DNA of 64,000 nt from Ophiosphaerella korrae (taxonomy: Eukaryota > Ascomycota > Dothideomycetes > Pleosporales > Phaeosphaeriaceae). The notes under the pieces are model-generated. The model did no database searches and was not told where the DNA came from. It saw only the letters and a list, made by a program, of their open reading frames with translations. The position numbers were made by a program, and so were the translations under genes. Location: contig JALNQF010000116.1 in the NCBI GenBank assembly GCA_028456385.1, positions 1 to 64,000 of the forward strand, given 5' to 3'. Of this stretch, positions 1 through 15,246 are shown piece by piece. Positions within the stretch are counted from its first letter, which is position 1, and every line of letters starts with the position of its first letter.

Positions 1-2944
1 ACTTATCCTATACTTTATTATTAGCTAAGCTTAGACTAATTAGTTCTATCTTAGTATCTCTTGTTACTACTATAATATTCTACTTCTTAAAAAGTAAATC
101 CCTAGAGCTAAAATAAAAGCTTATACTAGACTATTACTATTGTATATAGTAGATAGCTTTAGTATAAGCTAGGAAAGTTAATTTAAAAGAGAGTTTAAGT
201 TAAGTAAGTTAAGTTTAACTAGTTTATTATAAGTATTAAGCTAAAGTTTTTATAAATTTTAGTAAGATTTTTAATTTTACGTAACTTCTATATATAAAAT
301 ATATTAACTATAAACTCTTTTCTATTACCTTAACCTTAAAATAATAAAATTAAACCTAAAAGTAGTTATAGCTCTTTTATAATAATTAGAACTTTTATAA
401 AAGTAGTAATTATTTATATAATTTACTAGATAAAAAGTTTTATATAAATAAAGTATACTATATAAGTAGGTTTCTACTATAGAGCTTTTAGGTAACTAGT
501 ATTTAAGTAGTATTATAGCTATTAGATACTAAGCTCTTTTAAAAAAAAGAAATTTCTTAGGTATAAAGTACTTATATTAATTTAGTATAAAGAACTAAAG
601 CTATCTATAAGCTAAGTTTAGTAGGCTTAGGCTTCTTTAGTATTAAAAGTCTAGCTAGGAGGTATATATAGTATAAGTAGTATTAGCTACTTAGGGTTAT
701 AAAGTAAAACTAAAAAGCTATATTATACTTAGTAAATTCTTCTACTAGCTCCTAAGTAGGCTTTAAATAGCTTATTTACTAAACTAAGTACTACTATCTT
801 ATATTTTTTCTAAATAATTTATACTTTATATTTATAATAGCTTCTATAATATAGTTATTATATATACTACTAGCTTTATTTTATATAATAATAGGCTCTA
901 GCTAAAGTAAGTTTTAATCTTATAAAGGTTTATAGTATCTAGGGCGTAAAAGTCTATATTAAAATACTAGAAATACCTCTTTACTAGTTAGATTAAGTAA
1001 AAGATTAAGCTTATAAGTATATCTATTATAAATTATCCTAGGTATAGAATAAAGTCTTACTTATTAGTAGTTTAGTTTTTTAGTAAGTCTAAGCGTATTA
1101 TAGTAGTATATACTAATATAAACTAGTTTTGTAAGTTTATATACTAAGCTACTATATTAAGTAGAATTAGCTTATATAAGCTACTTATATTATATATAAA
1201 GTAGTTTTTCTTTAAAGTATACTATAAGGTTACTATATACTATAAGTAGCTTATCTACTTAGATATATTACTTATATTAAGAAGAGTTAAGTAGTTAATT
1301 ATCTTTACTAGAGTAAATCCTACTACGTAAGTAATAGCCTAAGTCTACTAAAAATAGTATTATTTTAATAAAAGCGTTAACTATTTTATTAGCTTACAAT
1401 TTAGCTATATATAGATAAGATACTTAGTTATCCTAAGTATAAATTACGTATTACTTTAGGTATATTTTTAGTAATTAATTAGCTTACTCTATTTATCTAT
1501 TAGTTTTAGAGTAATATATAGTAGAAACTTTTTATAAGATATAGAGTTAGGTATATATATAGCTTTAAAATTAGCTAATAAATATTAATCTTCTATTTAA
1601 GATAATATTAATAGAAATACTATAGAGTTTAAATATAGTTATAAAGTAGTTAGTAGCTTTTTCTATCTTTAGTATTTTATAAAGAAAGAGATAGTAGTAC
1701 TTTATTAAGTAGTAGTAAATAACTAAAATATACTTATAGGTTTTTCTATTTATTTTATAGAGAAGTAATCTTTAAATATAGTTAACTAAAATATCTATCG
1801 ATAGTATATATAGAATAAGTATAAGTTTTAAGTAGCTATATTTAATATCTTTAGAGTTCTTAGTTTAGTAAAAATTTATATATATATTATAGAAGGTTTT
1901 AATAAACTAAAGTATCTTAGACTAGTAATAGTACTTATATATTAGATATAGTATAAAGTAAAAGATTTTATATCTTACTTTCTAGTAGTTATAGTAAAGT
2001 TAAATATTTAGTAGATTATATAAGCGTTTTTTATTAATCTATAATTATTATTCTTTACTTAAGCTTATAAAACTTATATTAGCTCTAGAGAAATAGTACC
2101 TAGCTTTATTAAAATATTATAAGAGTTATAATATATTTTTATCTATAGCTTTAAAGGTAGCTTAAGTAACTAAGTATTTTATATAAGTAATATTAAGTAG
2201 CTCTTTAGTTAACCTAGAGTCTATAGTATAAAGTAGTAAGCTAAGATCTTTATTTTTATTTTAATTTATAGAGAATTTTTTTATAAGATTATTTAGTTAA
2301 AGTTTCTTAGAGACTAATTAAAGGTAGTATTTTACTAGAGAGTACTATTTAGATATATAAAAGTCTAGCTAAAATTAATCTTATAGTTAGAGTACGTAGA
2401 TTACTATATCTAGAGTTAGCTTTACGCCTAGCGTAAGTAAATAAAGCTATAGTATTACCTAATAAATATTTAATACTTATAAGTCTAAGTTATTTATTAG
2501 TATATCCTAGAGGTGTTAACTTAGTATATTAGTTATTCTATTTATTTCTCTAGAAGTATATTTAATATAGAAGTTAAATTAAGAAAGAAATAGTAACTAT
2601 TAAGCTTATCTATAATTACGCTATTTTATTATTATAAATATATATAGTTTTAGTAGTCTATAATAATACTAATAAAGTAAAAACTTTTTATAAGCTTAGG
2701 TTCTTAATTTTTAAAGACTTAAATAATAGCTATAAATTCTAAGTTATTTATATTATAGTTATACTTAGCTAGAGTATACTTTTTTAAAAAGAATCTAACT
2801 AGTTACTAAAGACCTTCTAAGTTTAGCTACTTTATAACTCTACTAGAAGCTTATCTAGAAGTATTAGTATATATATAAATTAGTTTTAAAGTATTAAAGT
2901 AAAAAAAAACTATTTCTAAGATAAACGTAGTATAAGAGACTACC
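1..2944. other. AT-rich, RIP-mutated repeat DNA, unclassified
   Basis: This stretch has almost no CA or TG dinucleotides and very many TA, with stops in every frame. That is the pattern left by RIP on repeated DNA. I could not recognise a transposon domain on either strand, so the element type is unknown. It abuts the lower LTR of the first Gypsy copy. No gene is supported here. Confidence 0.7.
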
Positions 2945-5900
2945 TAGTTATTAACTACTAAGCGCCTTGTAAGAGAGGTTATAGTAAACTAAAAGTTAAT
3001 AACTAAAGTACGTATAGTAATTAAGTAATAAACTTTAAAACAATAGAATAATTCTTGTAATATTAATATATTGTTGCTCTTAGTTAGAGATTAGATTACT
3101 AATACTATCTTAATAATACGTATCCTTACTAATTATCTACCTATACTAATCTATTAATCTATCACTTATATCTAGTCTTAGTAATAATAGATTATAGATT
3201 ACTAATCTATTAATCTATAATATAATTTTATCTATACACCCTATAGATCTATAGATTATATTACGTATCCTAATTACAGTTTATTTCTTAATCTAAGTTT
3301 TAACTTTCCTTATCTTATACTTTATTAGTACTTAAGTCTAGGCTAATTAGTTCTATCCTAATTTCCTTTGTTATACTTATAATACTAATCTCTTTTCTAG
3401 GTAGGTTTTCTATTTCCTACCCTAGGCCTAATGTTATAAGTCCTATTTTTTTATTTTCTTTTATACTTACTTCTTTAACCTATTATTAATATACTCTTGC
3501 TAATTACGTATTATACTATAGTATTATTATATTTCTTTATTTTTATTATAAATCTTTAAACATTCTATTAGTTTATCTTTTTTTAAAATATAGTAAAGCT
3601 TATAAAGTAGATATCTATACTAATACTTATATTTCTTATAACTTATCTAGTATTTTTATAGTATAGTATAAGTTAAAGATACTTATATATATATCTATAT
3701 ATATTTATAATAAAGGGAGCTATTAACTATACTTAAGCAAAACTATTATTATAGAATATAGAGGCTAAAAAAGAACGTAACTAGATTCTAAGTATATAAG
3801 TAGAAAATTATATCTATTTAGTTTATTTTTATAAGATAAAGGCTTTAAATAATAAAAAGTTTATTAAATAGTATATTCTTTTAGAATCTAAGATAGACTT
3901 TAAAACTATAGTAGAGGCTACTCTAGCTCTTACTATATTAAGCGCGTCTAGCGCCTCTCTATTTATTACTAGTAACGTAAGTCTTTTCTATTTACTACTA
4001 AATAGCTTAGAAAATTCTAGCTTTAGAAGTCCTCTAGTTTCTTAAAGTAACTAAAGTTATCTTCTAGTTTTTATATATCTTTCTATAGTTTTCCTTTTTT
4101 ATTTATACTTCTCTATTTTACTATATAGTAATTTCTTCTATTATAGAATTAGTACTATAAAATCTTTTTTACTTCTTAGTTTTCTTATTCTTTATACGTA
4201 TCTACTTTGTATACTAGTAGTATAATATAGAATATTAGGTATATATTTATTTTATTTAGTAGTCTTAATTTAAATATAACTAGTATTACTTTCTTTTTTA
4301 CTTTATATAGTTTTATCTTTATATAATATAATTTTAAACTTAGTTATTTACTTTTAATATTTCTTTATACAAACTATACTTTTTTCTCCTCTTTAAATTA
4401 TAGTCTTTTTTAATATATTTTATTATAGTATTTTATTATTTAATCCTATAGGAATTCTACGTCCTATTATAGTTAATTATATATCTTTTTAGTCTATTAG
4501 TAAAATTTTCTCTTTTTAGAGACTAAGATACTTTAGATATTAGTATCTAGTATATATTAGGATTAAATCTATAGTTTATAAAGAAAAGTAATACTTTTAT
4601 TACTATATTTTTTACGCTATTGTATACTAGCTATACTATAAGTAGTAGCTATACTAAATTATTCTAGTTATAATTAAGGTTATATCTTAAGTACTACTTT
4701 ACTATTTAATATATATATTCTAACTTTCTATCTATCTATAAATAGTATACTATTAATATTTAATATATTATTTCTAATAATACTATTATTATGCCCTATA
4801 GTATTAATATAAATCTTATATTTTTATCTATAATAATCTTATTAAAGATATTATATTAGCTAACTATAGTCTCTAGAACCTAGTATATAGTAACTTCTAT
4901 CTTACTTTTCTATTTATATAGCTTAAAGTAGAAGTACTTTATAAGCTTATCTACTATTATTAAGATTTTATTATACTTAACTTTTAATATTAAGTTTTTT
5001 AACTAAAGAAACTTTATAATAAATTCTATTATAATAACTCTATAGAGTTATTCTAGTACTTTAGCTAGTTATAGTATTCTATATAGTATATATCTACTAT
5101 ACTTATTTATATAATATTTTATATAATCTTATAGTACTTTTATTACTAGTTATATTACTTTTAGAATATAGTAGTTCTTTAAGAGCCTATCTAGTATTTT
5201 ATTAATACTTTAGTATTTATATATAAGTAATTTATAAAACTACTATATAAATTCTTTTTATATTTTACTTAAAATATATATTCTTCTATAAGTTTTTATA
5301 AGTATTTTATAGATTTTAAGTTTTTTATTTCTTTTAAAGCTTTTAATATTTCTTCTTAAATTTATTTAGTTAGCTTACTACTCTTTATCTTTAGTATTAT
5401 AGCTATTCTAAGTATATTTAAAACTAAATATCCTTTTTTATTCCTAACTAGAACTATACTAGTAGTATTTACTTGTTCTTATAAATTTGTTATTTACTTA
5501 ATATATCTATAAATTAATTATCTCTACTTTTAGTATATATAATTTTAAACTTAAACGTTAATAAGTATTTCTACTATTTTATATCTTATTATAATAAGTC
5601 TTTATTTATTTTAAATTTAAAAAGATTCTTATAGTTTATATAGACTTTTATTTAATACTTTATTCTTTATAAGTATACTTTCTACTACTTAAATACTTTA
5701 TAAATTACTAGTATTTTTTTATTATAAATTAGATACTTAAGCTTTACTAGCTTTATTTTCTTAGAGAAGTATTTAACTAAGTATTCTTACTTTATAACTA
5801 AGTCCTCTTATATTAGTACTATTCTCTAGACTAAGTTAAATACATCTATTTTTACTATTACTAGTAACTCTAGGTTATATATTCTAATAATTAGGTTTTC

Positions 5901-8900
5901 TATAAATTTCTATTTTATCTAGTTAAAGACTTTATTATATTCCTAAGTCTACTTAAATAGTATATCTTTTTTTATAAGTTTTATTAATAGTTCTATTAAC
6001 TTAGACTATCTTACTATTAGTTTCTTATAAAAGTTTACTAACTTATAAACTATTTTACTTTTTATAAATTCTTAAGTATTAGCTATTTTTAGATAACTTT
6101 AATTTTACTTAAGTTAATTTTTATATTTTTTAGTTTAATAATAAATCTAAGGAAGTCTATTTCTTTTATATATAACTTGTATTTCTTTATTTTAAAGAAT
6201 AATTTCTTTTCTACTAGCTTTTCTAGTACTTTTTATATATATTATATATATTCTTCTTTTAATTCTAAAAATATAAATATATTATCTTAGTATATAAATA
6301 TAAACACGTCTAAATACTCTTTAAAGACTATATTAATTCTTTTTTAGAATACTACTAGCGAATTTTTTAATCTAAAAAGTATAACTATATATTTAAATAG
6401 TCTAAATTACGTTTAAAACGTAGTATTCTACTTATTACCTTTTTTAATTCTAATCTAATAGTAGGTGTTCTAGATATCTAGCCTTATAAAGATTTAAACC
6501 TTTTATTATTTATCTTATATTTTATCTATATAAAGTAAGGGATATTAGTTCTTATTTATAATTACGTTTATTTTTCTTAAGTTTATATAAAGTTTTTTAT
6601 TACTTATCTCTTTTTTATCTATAAATACTAGTCTATATACTACTAAAGATTAAGAGTTTTATATTTATCTTTTCTTTATTACGTTTTTAATAAATACTTA
6701 CTTAATTTTAAATTCTTCTTTAGTCTTTTAGTAGACTAGACTCTAGTATACGTTCTTTCTTTCTTCTAAGTCTATTACTAAGTCTTATAGCTAATATTCT
6801 ATAAAGTATTCTTCTAGTTTTATAATCTATTTTTCTTATTTTTTATATTCTTCTTAGAATTCTCCTTTATATATACTTCTATTAGCTTTTAATATTTTCT
6901 TTTTAGAGTAGCTAATTCTCTTTATTCTTTAATTAATCTTAAGGTTAGTTTTCTTTAACTATAGTATTCATAATATTATATCTTAATTATTATTAATTAT
7001 TATTAGATTTATAACTATATTCCTAATCTTTAGCTTTTTTAGTTTAAATATAGAGAGTACTATTTTAAACCTTATAAGTTTCTAGAATAGTTATCTTTTA
7101 ATTATACTTAACTATTAAGAGTACCTTTTTATAGTATATTTTATACTTTAATTTTTATATACTATTTTAATATAAAGTTCTTTGTAGCTCTACTATTAAT
7201 TATAATTTATACTTTTCTTTTTTAGTATATTCTTTTTCTTATAATATATAAGACTATTATACTTTTTAGATTTTCTTTTTTAAGCTATTTTATAAATTTC
7301 CTACTTTATTATAGTTATTACTTTACTTTATATTTATAGTTTTTATATTTTAAGTATTTATTTTACAAATATTTCTACTAAGGTTTTCTTAAGATATATT
7401 ACTAGAATAATTTTTTTCCTAGTCTAATTATTATATATTCTATGTTAGGTATTCTAGTAATCTTTTAACTTTTAATATCTTTACTTTAGAATACTTTTAC
7501 GTAATTATATCCCTTTTTTTATACTAGCTATATATAGTTTTATACTTTAAGTTCTTTATATATATAGTAATTAGTATTTATATATAATCCTTCCGATACT
7601 TTAAAATTTACTAGATATTTTAGATTTATCTAATTATTATCCTCTACCTCGTATTTGTCTATACTAGGTCTAGTTATTACTAGGATATAGTATACTACTA
7701 GTATACTTAGTATATTAGCTTTTTTAATCTATTACGTATTTCTTATAAAGTACTACTATTCTCTCTATATAGGTATTCTTCTTATTATAACTATATATTA
7801 CTTTATCTATTATTAAAATATTATAAACTTTATTACTTTAGGATTATATATTTTCTAGTCTTTATACACTTTTACTATACTTGTAACTAGTATATATTTC
7901 TAAATAAATTTTTAATATTTATTTTATTCTATTATATTTATTATTATATAGCTATTATAGCTTCTATTAATTTAGTTCTACTTTATACTTCTAACTTTAA
8001 CTTACTTTTTATTACTTTTTAGTTCTTTAGAAGTAACTATAGTAGTCTCTTTATTTCTTACTAGTACTTTAGTAGTAATTAAGAGTACTAGAGCTTCTTC
8101 TCTTTTTAAATCTTTTATTAGTAGGTCGTTTAGATATCTTATTTCTTTAAGCTAGTTTTAAATTCTTTCTTTTATTACTATTACTTTATTTTTCTATAAG
8201 AACTATCTTACTCTTTACTTACTAGAAAAGTATATATAGTAGTTATTATTATAATAAAAGGTCTAATTAAGTATTACGTACTATAATTTTCTATTTTCTA
8301 CTACTTTTTCTTAAGGTATAGCTTATACTTTTAGTACTTCTTTCTTACTTTTAGTTATCTTTAACTAAGCTTTCTTTTTTTTTAGGTTCTTTACTTCTAT
8401 AGTCTTTTATAAAGTATCTTAGTTTTTTATATAGTAGCCTTTCTTACTATAATTATAGTACGTAAAGTCTTTATTTTTCTTTTTACTATTATTATTAGTA
8501 TCTAGTATTATAGAGTCTTTACTATTATAGTTACTAGGTTACTCTTTATACTTATTTCTCTTCTATTCTTAAATATTGTTATCTACTTATATTACTTATC
8601 TTTTTAGAGCTTTTTGTATCTTTATCTTCTCTATCTAAATTAACTTATAGTAGATATTTAATTTTAGTCCTTATTTAAACCTTAAACTTAGAGGTAGTTT
8701 CTTCTATTATATATTTTATAATAATTATTTAAACTATAATATATATTCTAGGATACTCTTATATTATAAAAGATTTTCTTCTACTTCTTAAGTAATATCT
8801 ATATCTTTAAATACTACTCTTATCTATTTTATAAAGTTTATATAACTTCTAAAAATAACTCTTATTTTATCTTTTTATATACTTAGAGTATATCTTATAT

Positions 8901-9748
8901 AGTTTATCTAGTAGAGTTTAAACTATCTTATTATATCTTCTATAAAGTATATTCTAATATATACAATTTTCTTTTCTTTTATATTTAAGTATAGTACTTA
9001 TATATCTATTTAGAGTTATACTAAAGCTTAGAAAAGTCTTAATTTTTTCCTAGTTCTATTAAATTTTTTAAGTACAAGTATCTTAAGTAGTTTATTTATT
9101 ATACTTATCTCTAGTCTCTAGGTAATTTATTCTATCTAGTTCTACTCTACTATAATAGCTTTATTTTAAGCTTTATTTTATTTAACGTACTTTTATAGTT
9201 CTTTATTCTAAATTTCTAGTGTATTAATTATTAGTTATATATTTACTTTTTTAGTAATTAAGTTATTTAAGTATATTTTAACTACTACTTAGTTAGTTCT
9301 ATCTAACTTATAACTACTTAGAAGTACTTTACTTCTCTTCTTAGTTATACTTTCTACTATTGTATTAGCTTAGACTATACGCTACTTATACTTTACTTCT
9401 TCTAATAACTAAATTAGTTAGGTATAATAGAGTTACTTATAATTAACTATAAGTAACCTTTTCTTCTAGGAAGTATTAGTAGATTAAAAGTTAATAACTA
9501 GAGTACGTATTATAATCTAGTAATAGACTAATAAATAATAGAATAATTCTCGCGATATTAATATATTATCGCTCTTAGTTAGAGATTAGATTACTAATAA
9601 TATCTTAATAATATACTTAACTACTACTATATACTTCTACTAATCTATTATACGTATTTATAGATTACTTTACTTGTCTTATACTTTGTTAGTACTAGAG
9701 TTTAGACTAATTAGTTCTATCTTAATTTCTCTTATTATACTCGTAATA
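2945..9748 (-). mobile_element. Ty3/Gypsy family A, copy 1 (RIP-dead)
   Basis: A nearly full-length LTR retrotransposon read on the minus strand. LTRs lie at about 2945-3384 and 9438-9748; the upper one is shorter. In minus orientation the order is LTR, gag with a zinc-knuckle region near 8.4-8.5 kb, reverse transcriptase at about 6.05-6.56 kb, then the rest of pol and the second LTR. The RT is recognisable from the spacing of a LD-x-YY-x-I block and a YLDD-type box, here degraded to stop-DN. Stops occur every few codons, so nothing can be made. The same order is found in the copies at 15.2 and 52.4 kb, which set the family limits. No target duplication is visible at either edge. Edges are accurate to a few bases. 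Confidence 0.8.
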
Positions 9749-12700
9749 CGTATATAATAAATAACTATAGTAAGTATTTACTATATAACTTGTTTATACT
9801 TAACTCTAGCTTAATATATTATATTATAAATAATCTAAGGTATTTATATAACTTTTACTAGCTTACTTAAAATAATTATATATAGGCTAGTAATATAAAG
9901 ATAAAAGTAAAAGGCTATAGTATAATTAATCTAATATTAAAGACTTAATCTAGAACTAAAGTTTTAACTTTATATAACATAACTATTTACTTAGATATCT
10001 ACTATAAACTTATATTATTATAATTACTATAGTATAAAGGAGTCTAGTAGAATATATAGTTATAACTAATAACTTTAAATAAGCTAGATAGAACGATAAT
10101 TAGAGAGCTTACAAAGATCTATAGTTAGTAAGTACTTATATTTTATTTAGTATAAAAAGTGTTATATTATACTTATAAGAATAAAAAGCTAAAGAAAGTA
10201 ATAGTAGAATTAAAATATAAAAGACTTAGCTATCTAAGACTAGTAGTAATTAAATATTTTATTTAGTAAGCTTAAAGCGTACTTATAAAAAAAGTAACTA
10301 CTATGTAATATAACTTTTATAGTAAAGCTAAAATAAGATATTAAGTTAGCTATATACTATAAATAAATAATAAAGGTCTAGGAGAAAAGATTATAATTAA
10401 TTTCTATACGCATAAGGTATAAAGTATTACTAAAGAAAAGAGCTAAATACTTACTATAGATTAGTTTTCTAGAGTATAGTAAGACTACTACTTCTCTAAT
10501 AATAGAATAGTAAAGTTAATTATTAGTATACTATTAAGCTTAATTATCTTCTTAAAAACCTAGTATAATATAATAGTTAAGGTAATTAAAGTAGATAATA
10601 AGATAATAAGAGTTAAATAAGAAGTCTAATACTAGCTAATATTGTAAGGTATTATAGTTAAATATTTAGCTCTAGATATATAAGATTAAAATAGAGGTAC
10701 TAAGTATATAAAAGGTATAAATAAAGAGAAATTATATATAATACGCCTTAATATAAAATTACTATAAGAACTCTAGCTAGAAGTAATATAAACTAGAGTA
10801 TACCTCTATAATTAAACTCTAAACTATTTAAATTACTAGAAAATACTATATAAAACTTTTTTTTATAGAAGTAGCTAGTAATAAAGCTATAAAGCTTTAA
10901 AAGCTTAACCTAGCTTATCTAAAAGTATATAGATATATAGCTTTTATAATAATAATAGATACTTATTATAGAAAATTAAGATTATAAAGCCTAGAGTTAA
11001 AATAATAGAATAACTATCTAGTTAGATATTAATTATTAAATATCTATTGTATATAGATACTATCTATAGCTAAAGAAATTAGTATATAAGATATTATCTT
11101 TAATAAGTATAGTATCTTTAATAGTAAAATTAAAGACCTAATAACTAACTTTATATATTAAATACTAGAAGAAATTACTATATATATAAGAACGATTAAG
11201 CTCTTTATACTAAGTTATTAGCTAGAAATAGAGTTATTTTATAAGGATATTATAGGACTAGATATATTAAGTTAATATAATAATTTAGATTAAATTAGCT
11301 ATTACTAAACAAAGAAGATTGTTAATTACTATTTAACTTCTCTAACGTTACTACTACAAGTAGTATTACTAGCTTAACTAATAACTAGTAATTAATTAGA
11401 GTCTATAATAACTAACTATAATAATAATAGTATATCTAGAACTATACTATAGGTAGCTACATTTATAGCTAGTACTTAAGTAGAAAACTTTAGAGAATAT
11501 AGAAAAGAAATAGTAAATTAAGCTAAAATAAAAAAAGTACTTACTAAAAGCTTAAAGCTATATTAAAGCTAACCTCTACCTCTACTAACGTACTAAACAA
11601 ACTTAGATTATTATCTAATAGGTAAACTTTTTAAAGAAGTAGAAAGAGATTATCTAGCTAGCTATAAGTAGATAAGATTATAGACTAAAGTACTAGCTAA
11701 ATCTATTAAGCTATCTAGTTAGTATATACTTAACTATATATAAGTAATAATGTATATACTTTATAAGTATTATTAGTTTATTAAATATAAAGCTAGACTA
11801 GTTATCTATAAAGATTAGTAACAAAATATTATATTATAAGATACTTATACTACTATATTATCTAGTTACTTATTTTAATTACTTATAGTAATTATAGCTA
11901 AATATAATATAATAAATACTTTTATCTATACTACTATTAATCGAGAAATCTATATATAAATACTAAAAGGGTATTATAAGAAGAGGATATTACTTTAAGT
12001 CTAGAAAGCTCTATATAAACTATTAATATTACTTATCTTTTAGTAAAGAGAATTTATATTAATACTTAAAAATATTAGTTTTTAAATAGTGCTATATAAG
12101 CTTTACTATATAATTAAAGATAGTATTATTATTTTGTTCTACGTAGATAATATTATTATAGTCTATAATAAATAATTAATTAAAGAAGTAGAATAAGTAA
12201 TAAATCTTTTATAGAAGAAGTATACTATAACTAGAAAAGCTAATCTTTAATAGTTTTTTAGCGTAGAGATTATATAAAATAGAAAGTAAGGCTTTATCTA
12301 GCTATTTTAAGTTGTATATATTAATAAGATAAACTAGCTTATAGATAACTAAGATATGTATTATAATACTCTAATAATAATAGCTAAACTTAAGCTAAAT
12401 ATAGGCTAGGTAATACTTTCTAAAATTAATAAGTATTAATATAAAATTAACTCTTTACTATTTATAGCTATAACTACTTAACTAGATATAGTATTTATAA
12501 TATTACGTCTTACTTAATTCTTTTTAAATCTAAGTACTAAATATTAAGTAGTAGCTAATTAAGTTCTTACATACTTATTAGAAACAAGATAGAAGGTATT
12601 ATAGCTTAGAGGAGGTAACTTACTTTAAGTAACTAGTAATATATTCTTTACTAATAATATAGTTAATAGAAAAAGTTCTTAAGAATTTATAATTAAGCTT

Positions 12701-13312
12701 TTTAATAGGTTAATTACCTTGAAAGTAAATAAGTAAGATACTATTATAACGTTTATAATAGAAGCTAAATTACTAGCTCTATTATAAGAAGCTAAAAAAG
12801 TAATATTTATATTAAGATTACTTAATAAACTCTAGATAAAGCTACTTACGTAGTATATTACAATATAATATAATAATACGTAAACAATTTAACTAATTAC
12901 TAAAGAGCTATCTAAGCTTTAAACTAAATTATAATATATAGATATCTATAATTATTAGCTATAGTAAGAAGTATTAGCTAGCTAAATTTAAGTTAAATAT
13001 ACTCGATCTATAGAGAGATATTAGGAAGTAGCTAAAAGATAATAGTACTTACTATAAGCTATAAGAGATAGTAAAGAGATAATAGATAGTATTTAATAGT
13101 ACTACTAGTATCTAAGAGAGAATAATATTTACTTTACTCTCTTTATAAGTATTAAGCCTTTTATACGCCTATATAGTATATTAGCTATACTTTAGATTAT
13201 AACTATATAATATTATTATCTTTAGTATATTAGCTCTACTCCTTTAACTTATACTAGAGTTTATAAAAGTCTTAAGTATTTAAAGAACTTTAATTATAAA
13301 AGATTATAGTAA
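9749..13312 (+). mobile_element. Ty1/Copia retrotransposon relic
   Basis: A plus-strand Copia relic. At 12,138-12,156 the frame reads FYVDN, a damaged copy of the FYVDD catalytic box of Copia reverse transcriptase, followed by IIIVYN. At about 12,600-12,870 a frame with stops gives the Copia RNase H pattern (a GG-N-L stretch, RKSS, then EAKLLALL and an N-T run). A segment at about 13,103-13,312 is repeated at 26,034-26,242 and looks like the 3' LTR. I do not see a matching 5' LTR near 9.75 kb, so the 5' end may be lost. RIP has placed stops throughout. Confidence 0.7.
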
Positions 13313-13587
13313 ATAGTTTTATAATAACTTTACTATATTATAAATAAAAGTACTTTTTTACTTAGCTTTAACTTATAGAAATAAAAAGATAGTTAATAGT
13401 ATATAAAGCTTTACTTAATAAAATCTAAGCTTAACTTAAGAATATATATTTTAGTCGAGCTTAATAAAAGTACTAAGCTAAAAAGGTATATTAGATATTA
13501 GATATAAAGATTAAGGTTATAATTAGATAAATCTAATAAAGTAAAAGCTTTATAATTATTATACTAATATACTTATAATAGGCCTCC

Positions 13588-14017
13588 TATTGTTAACTAC
13601 AAGAGCCTATCTTATAGGGAGTTAGTAGATTGCGAGGTAATAATAAAAGCTTATAAGGGGATCTACAATAACTATAAACAATAGAAGATATTTTATAACT
13701 ATCTTGTATTAGCGCTCTATAGTTAAAGGATTAAATTGCTAATACTATCCTAATAATGCGCATTACTACTAACTATATACCTAGGCTTCTTAGCTAGCTT
13801 CGTGCTTTATGTTTACTAAGATTGTAAATTGCAAATTTATTACGTGCTTAGCTTTATACTTTGTATTTACTAAGATCGCGAATTGCGAATTTGTTACGTA
13901 TCTCTATTGTAGTTAGTTTCCTAATCTAGTTTGTTTTCCTATAGATTATATGCGTTGTCGTTATTTATAGAGGGGCTAATTAGTTCGAATTAGTTTTCTC
14001 TTGTTACAACTATAACA
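13588..14017 (-). repeat. Lone Gypsy family A LTR
   Basis: About 430 bp matching the LTRs of the Gypsy A copies. In minus orientation it begins TGTTATAG and ends near TAACAATA. It contains two tandem copies of the roughly 50-bp unit built around AAGATCGCGAATT that is typical of this LTR. A few bases below it match the sequence next to the 5' LTR in other copies, so it may be a 5' LTR with its element deleted rather than a true solo LTR. It is less mutated than the surrounding DNA. Confidence 0.75.
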
Positions 14018-14684
14018 ATACTAAGCTAATTAGAGTACTATACTAGCTAAAACGAGCTAATTAATAGATTCTAGGTATACCTAGAATATATAGCTTACTT
14101 ACGTACGTACCTCTATATATATCTAATAATATAATATTAAAATAATTTAAAGAGTTATAAATATATAACTATAGTATTAGTATATAATTAAGTTTAGAGT
14201 ATATATATAAAGAGATTTCTATAACTTACTATAGGTTAATATAATAGTTTATTTCTAATCTTTTTATTAAAGATATTTATTATTTACTTTATAGATTTAA
14301 GTACTAATTAAAACTTACTTTTAATTTAATAAAAAGAAGAAAAGTTATACTACAAGTATAACTATATATATTAGAATATATTATATAGCTAGATAAAGTA
14401 CTAGTAGATATTAAATAAGTTAGAGCTACTACTTCTAGGAAAAAGTCTTATTAGGGTATAGAAAGACTTTTAGTAGTAAGGTATAATATCTTTGTTATAG
14501 TAGTAATAAAAGAAAACTAGATAGAACTAATTAGATTTATAGAAGAGGAAAACAATATATATAACCTATAGGGTAACGAGCTTAATTAGGAAGTTAGTTA
14601 TAATAAAGATACGTAATAACTTTACTACTTTATAAGGCTTATTAAGTACGAAGCTATAAAGCTAGCCTAAAGGATAAAGTATAT
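14018..14684. other. AT-rich DNA with a terminal-repeat-like segment
   Basis: The first 120 or so bases recur in inverted orientation at about 22,955-23,105. They include a short palindrome (TAGGTATACCTA) and an AGCTAATTAATAGATTC block. This suggests one end of a DNA transposon. The rest is RIP-mutated with no recognisable coding sequence. Confidence 0.4.
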
Positions 14685-15246
14685 AGTTAGTAGTAATACG
14701 TATTATTAAGATAGTATTAGTAATTTAATTATTAACTACAAGCGATAATACACTAATATCGTAAGAATTATTCTATTATTTATAGCCTATTACTTAATTA
14801 CTATATAAACTTTTATTATTAACTTTTAATCTACTAATACCTTCTATAGTAGTTACTTGTAGTTAATAATAAGTAACTACGTAATACCTTACTAATTTAG
14901 TTGTTAGAAGAAGTAAAGCGTAAGTAGTATATAGTCTAAGCTAATATAATAGTAGAAAGTTTAACTAAGAAAGGAGGTAAAGTACCTCTAAGTATTTATA
15001 AGTTAGATAAAACTAACTAGAAAGTAGTTAAAGTAAACCTAAATAAACTAATCGCTAAGAAAGTAGATATAAAATTAATAATTAATAATCTAGAAACGTA
15101 GAATAAAGAACAATAAGATTACGTTAAATAAAATAAAGCTTAAATTATAGATATTATAGTAGGGTAAAACTAAATAGAATAAATTACTAAAAGACTAGAG
15201 ATAAGTATAATAAAGAAGCTTCTTAAGATACCTATATTGTAATAAG
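14685..15246 (+). mobile_element. Gypsy family A fragment, opposite orientation
   Basis: Part of a family A LTR followed by the leader and start of gag. It is read on the plus strand, the reverse of the full-length copies. It matches the reverse complement of the 8.9-9.6 kb region of copy 1. It stops where copy 2 begins, so copy 2 probably inserted into it. Confidence 0.6.
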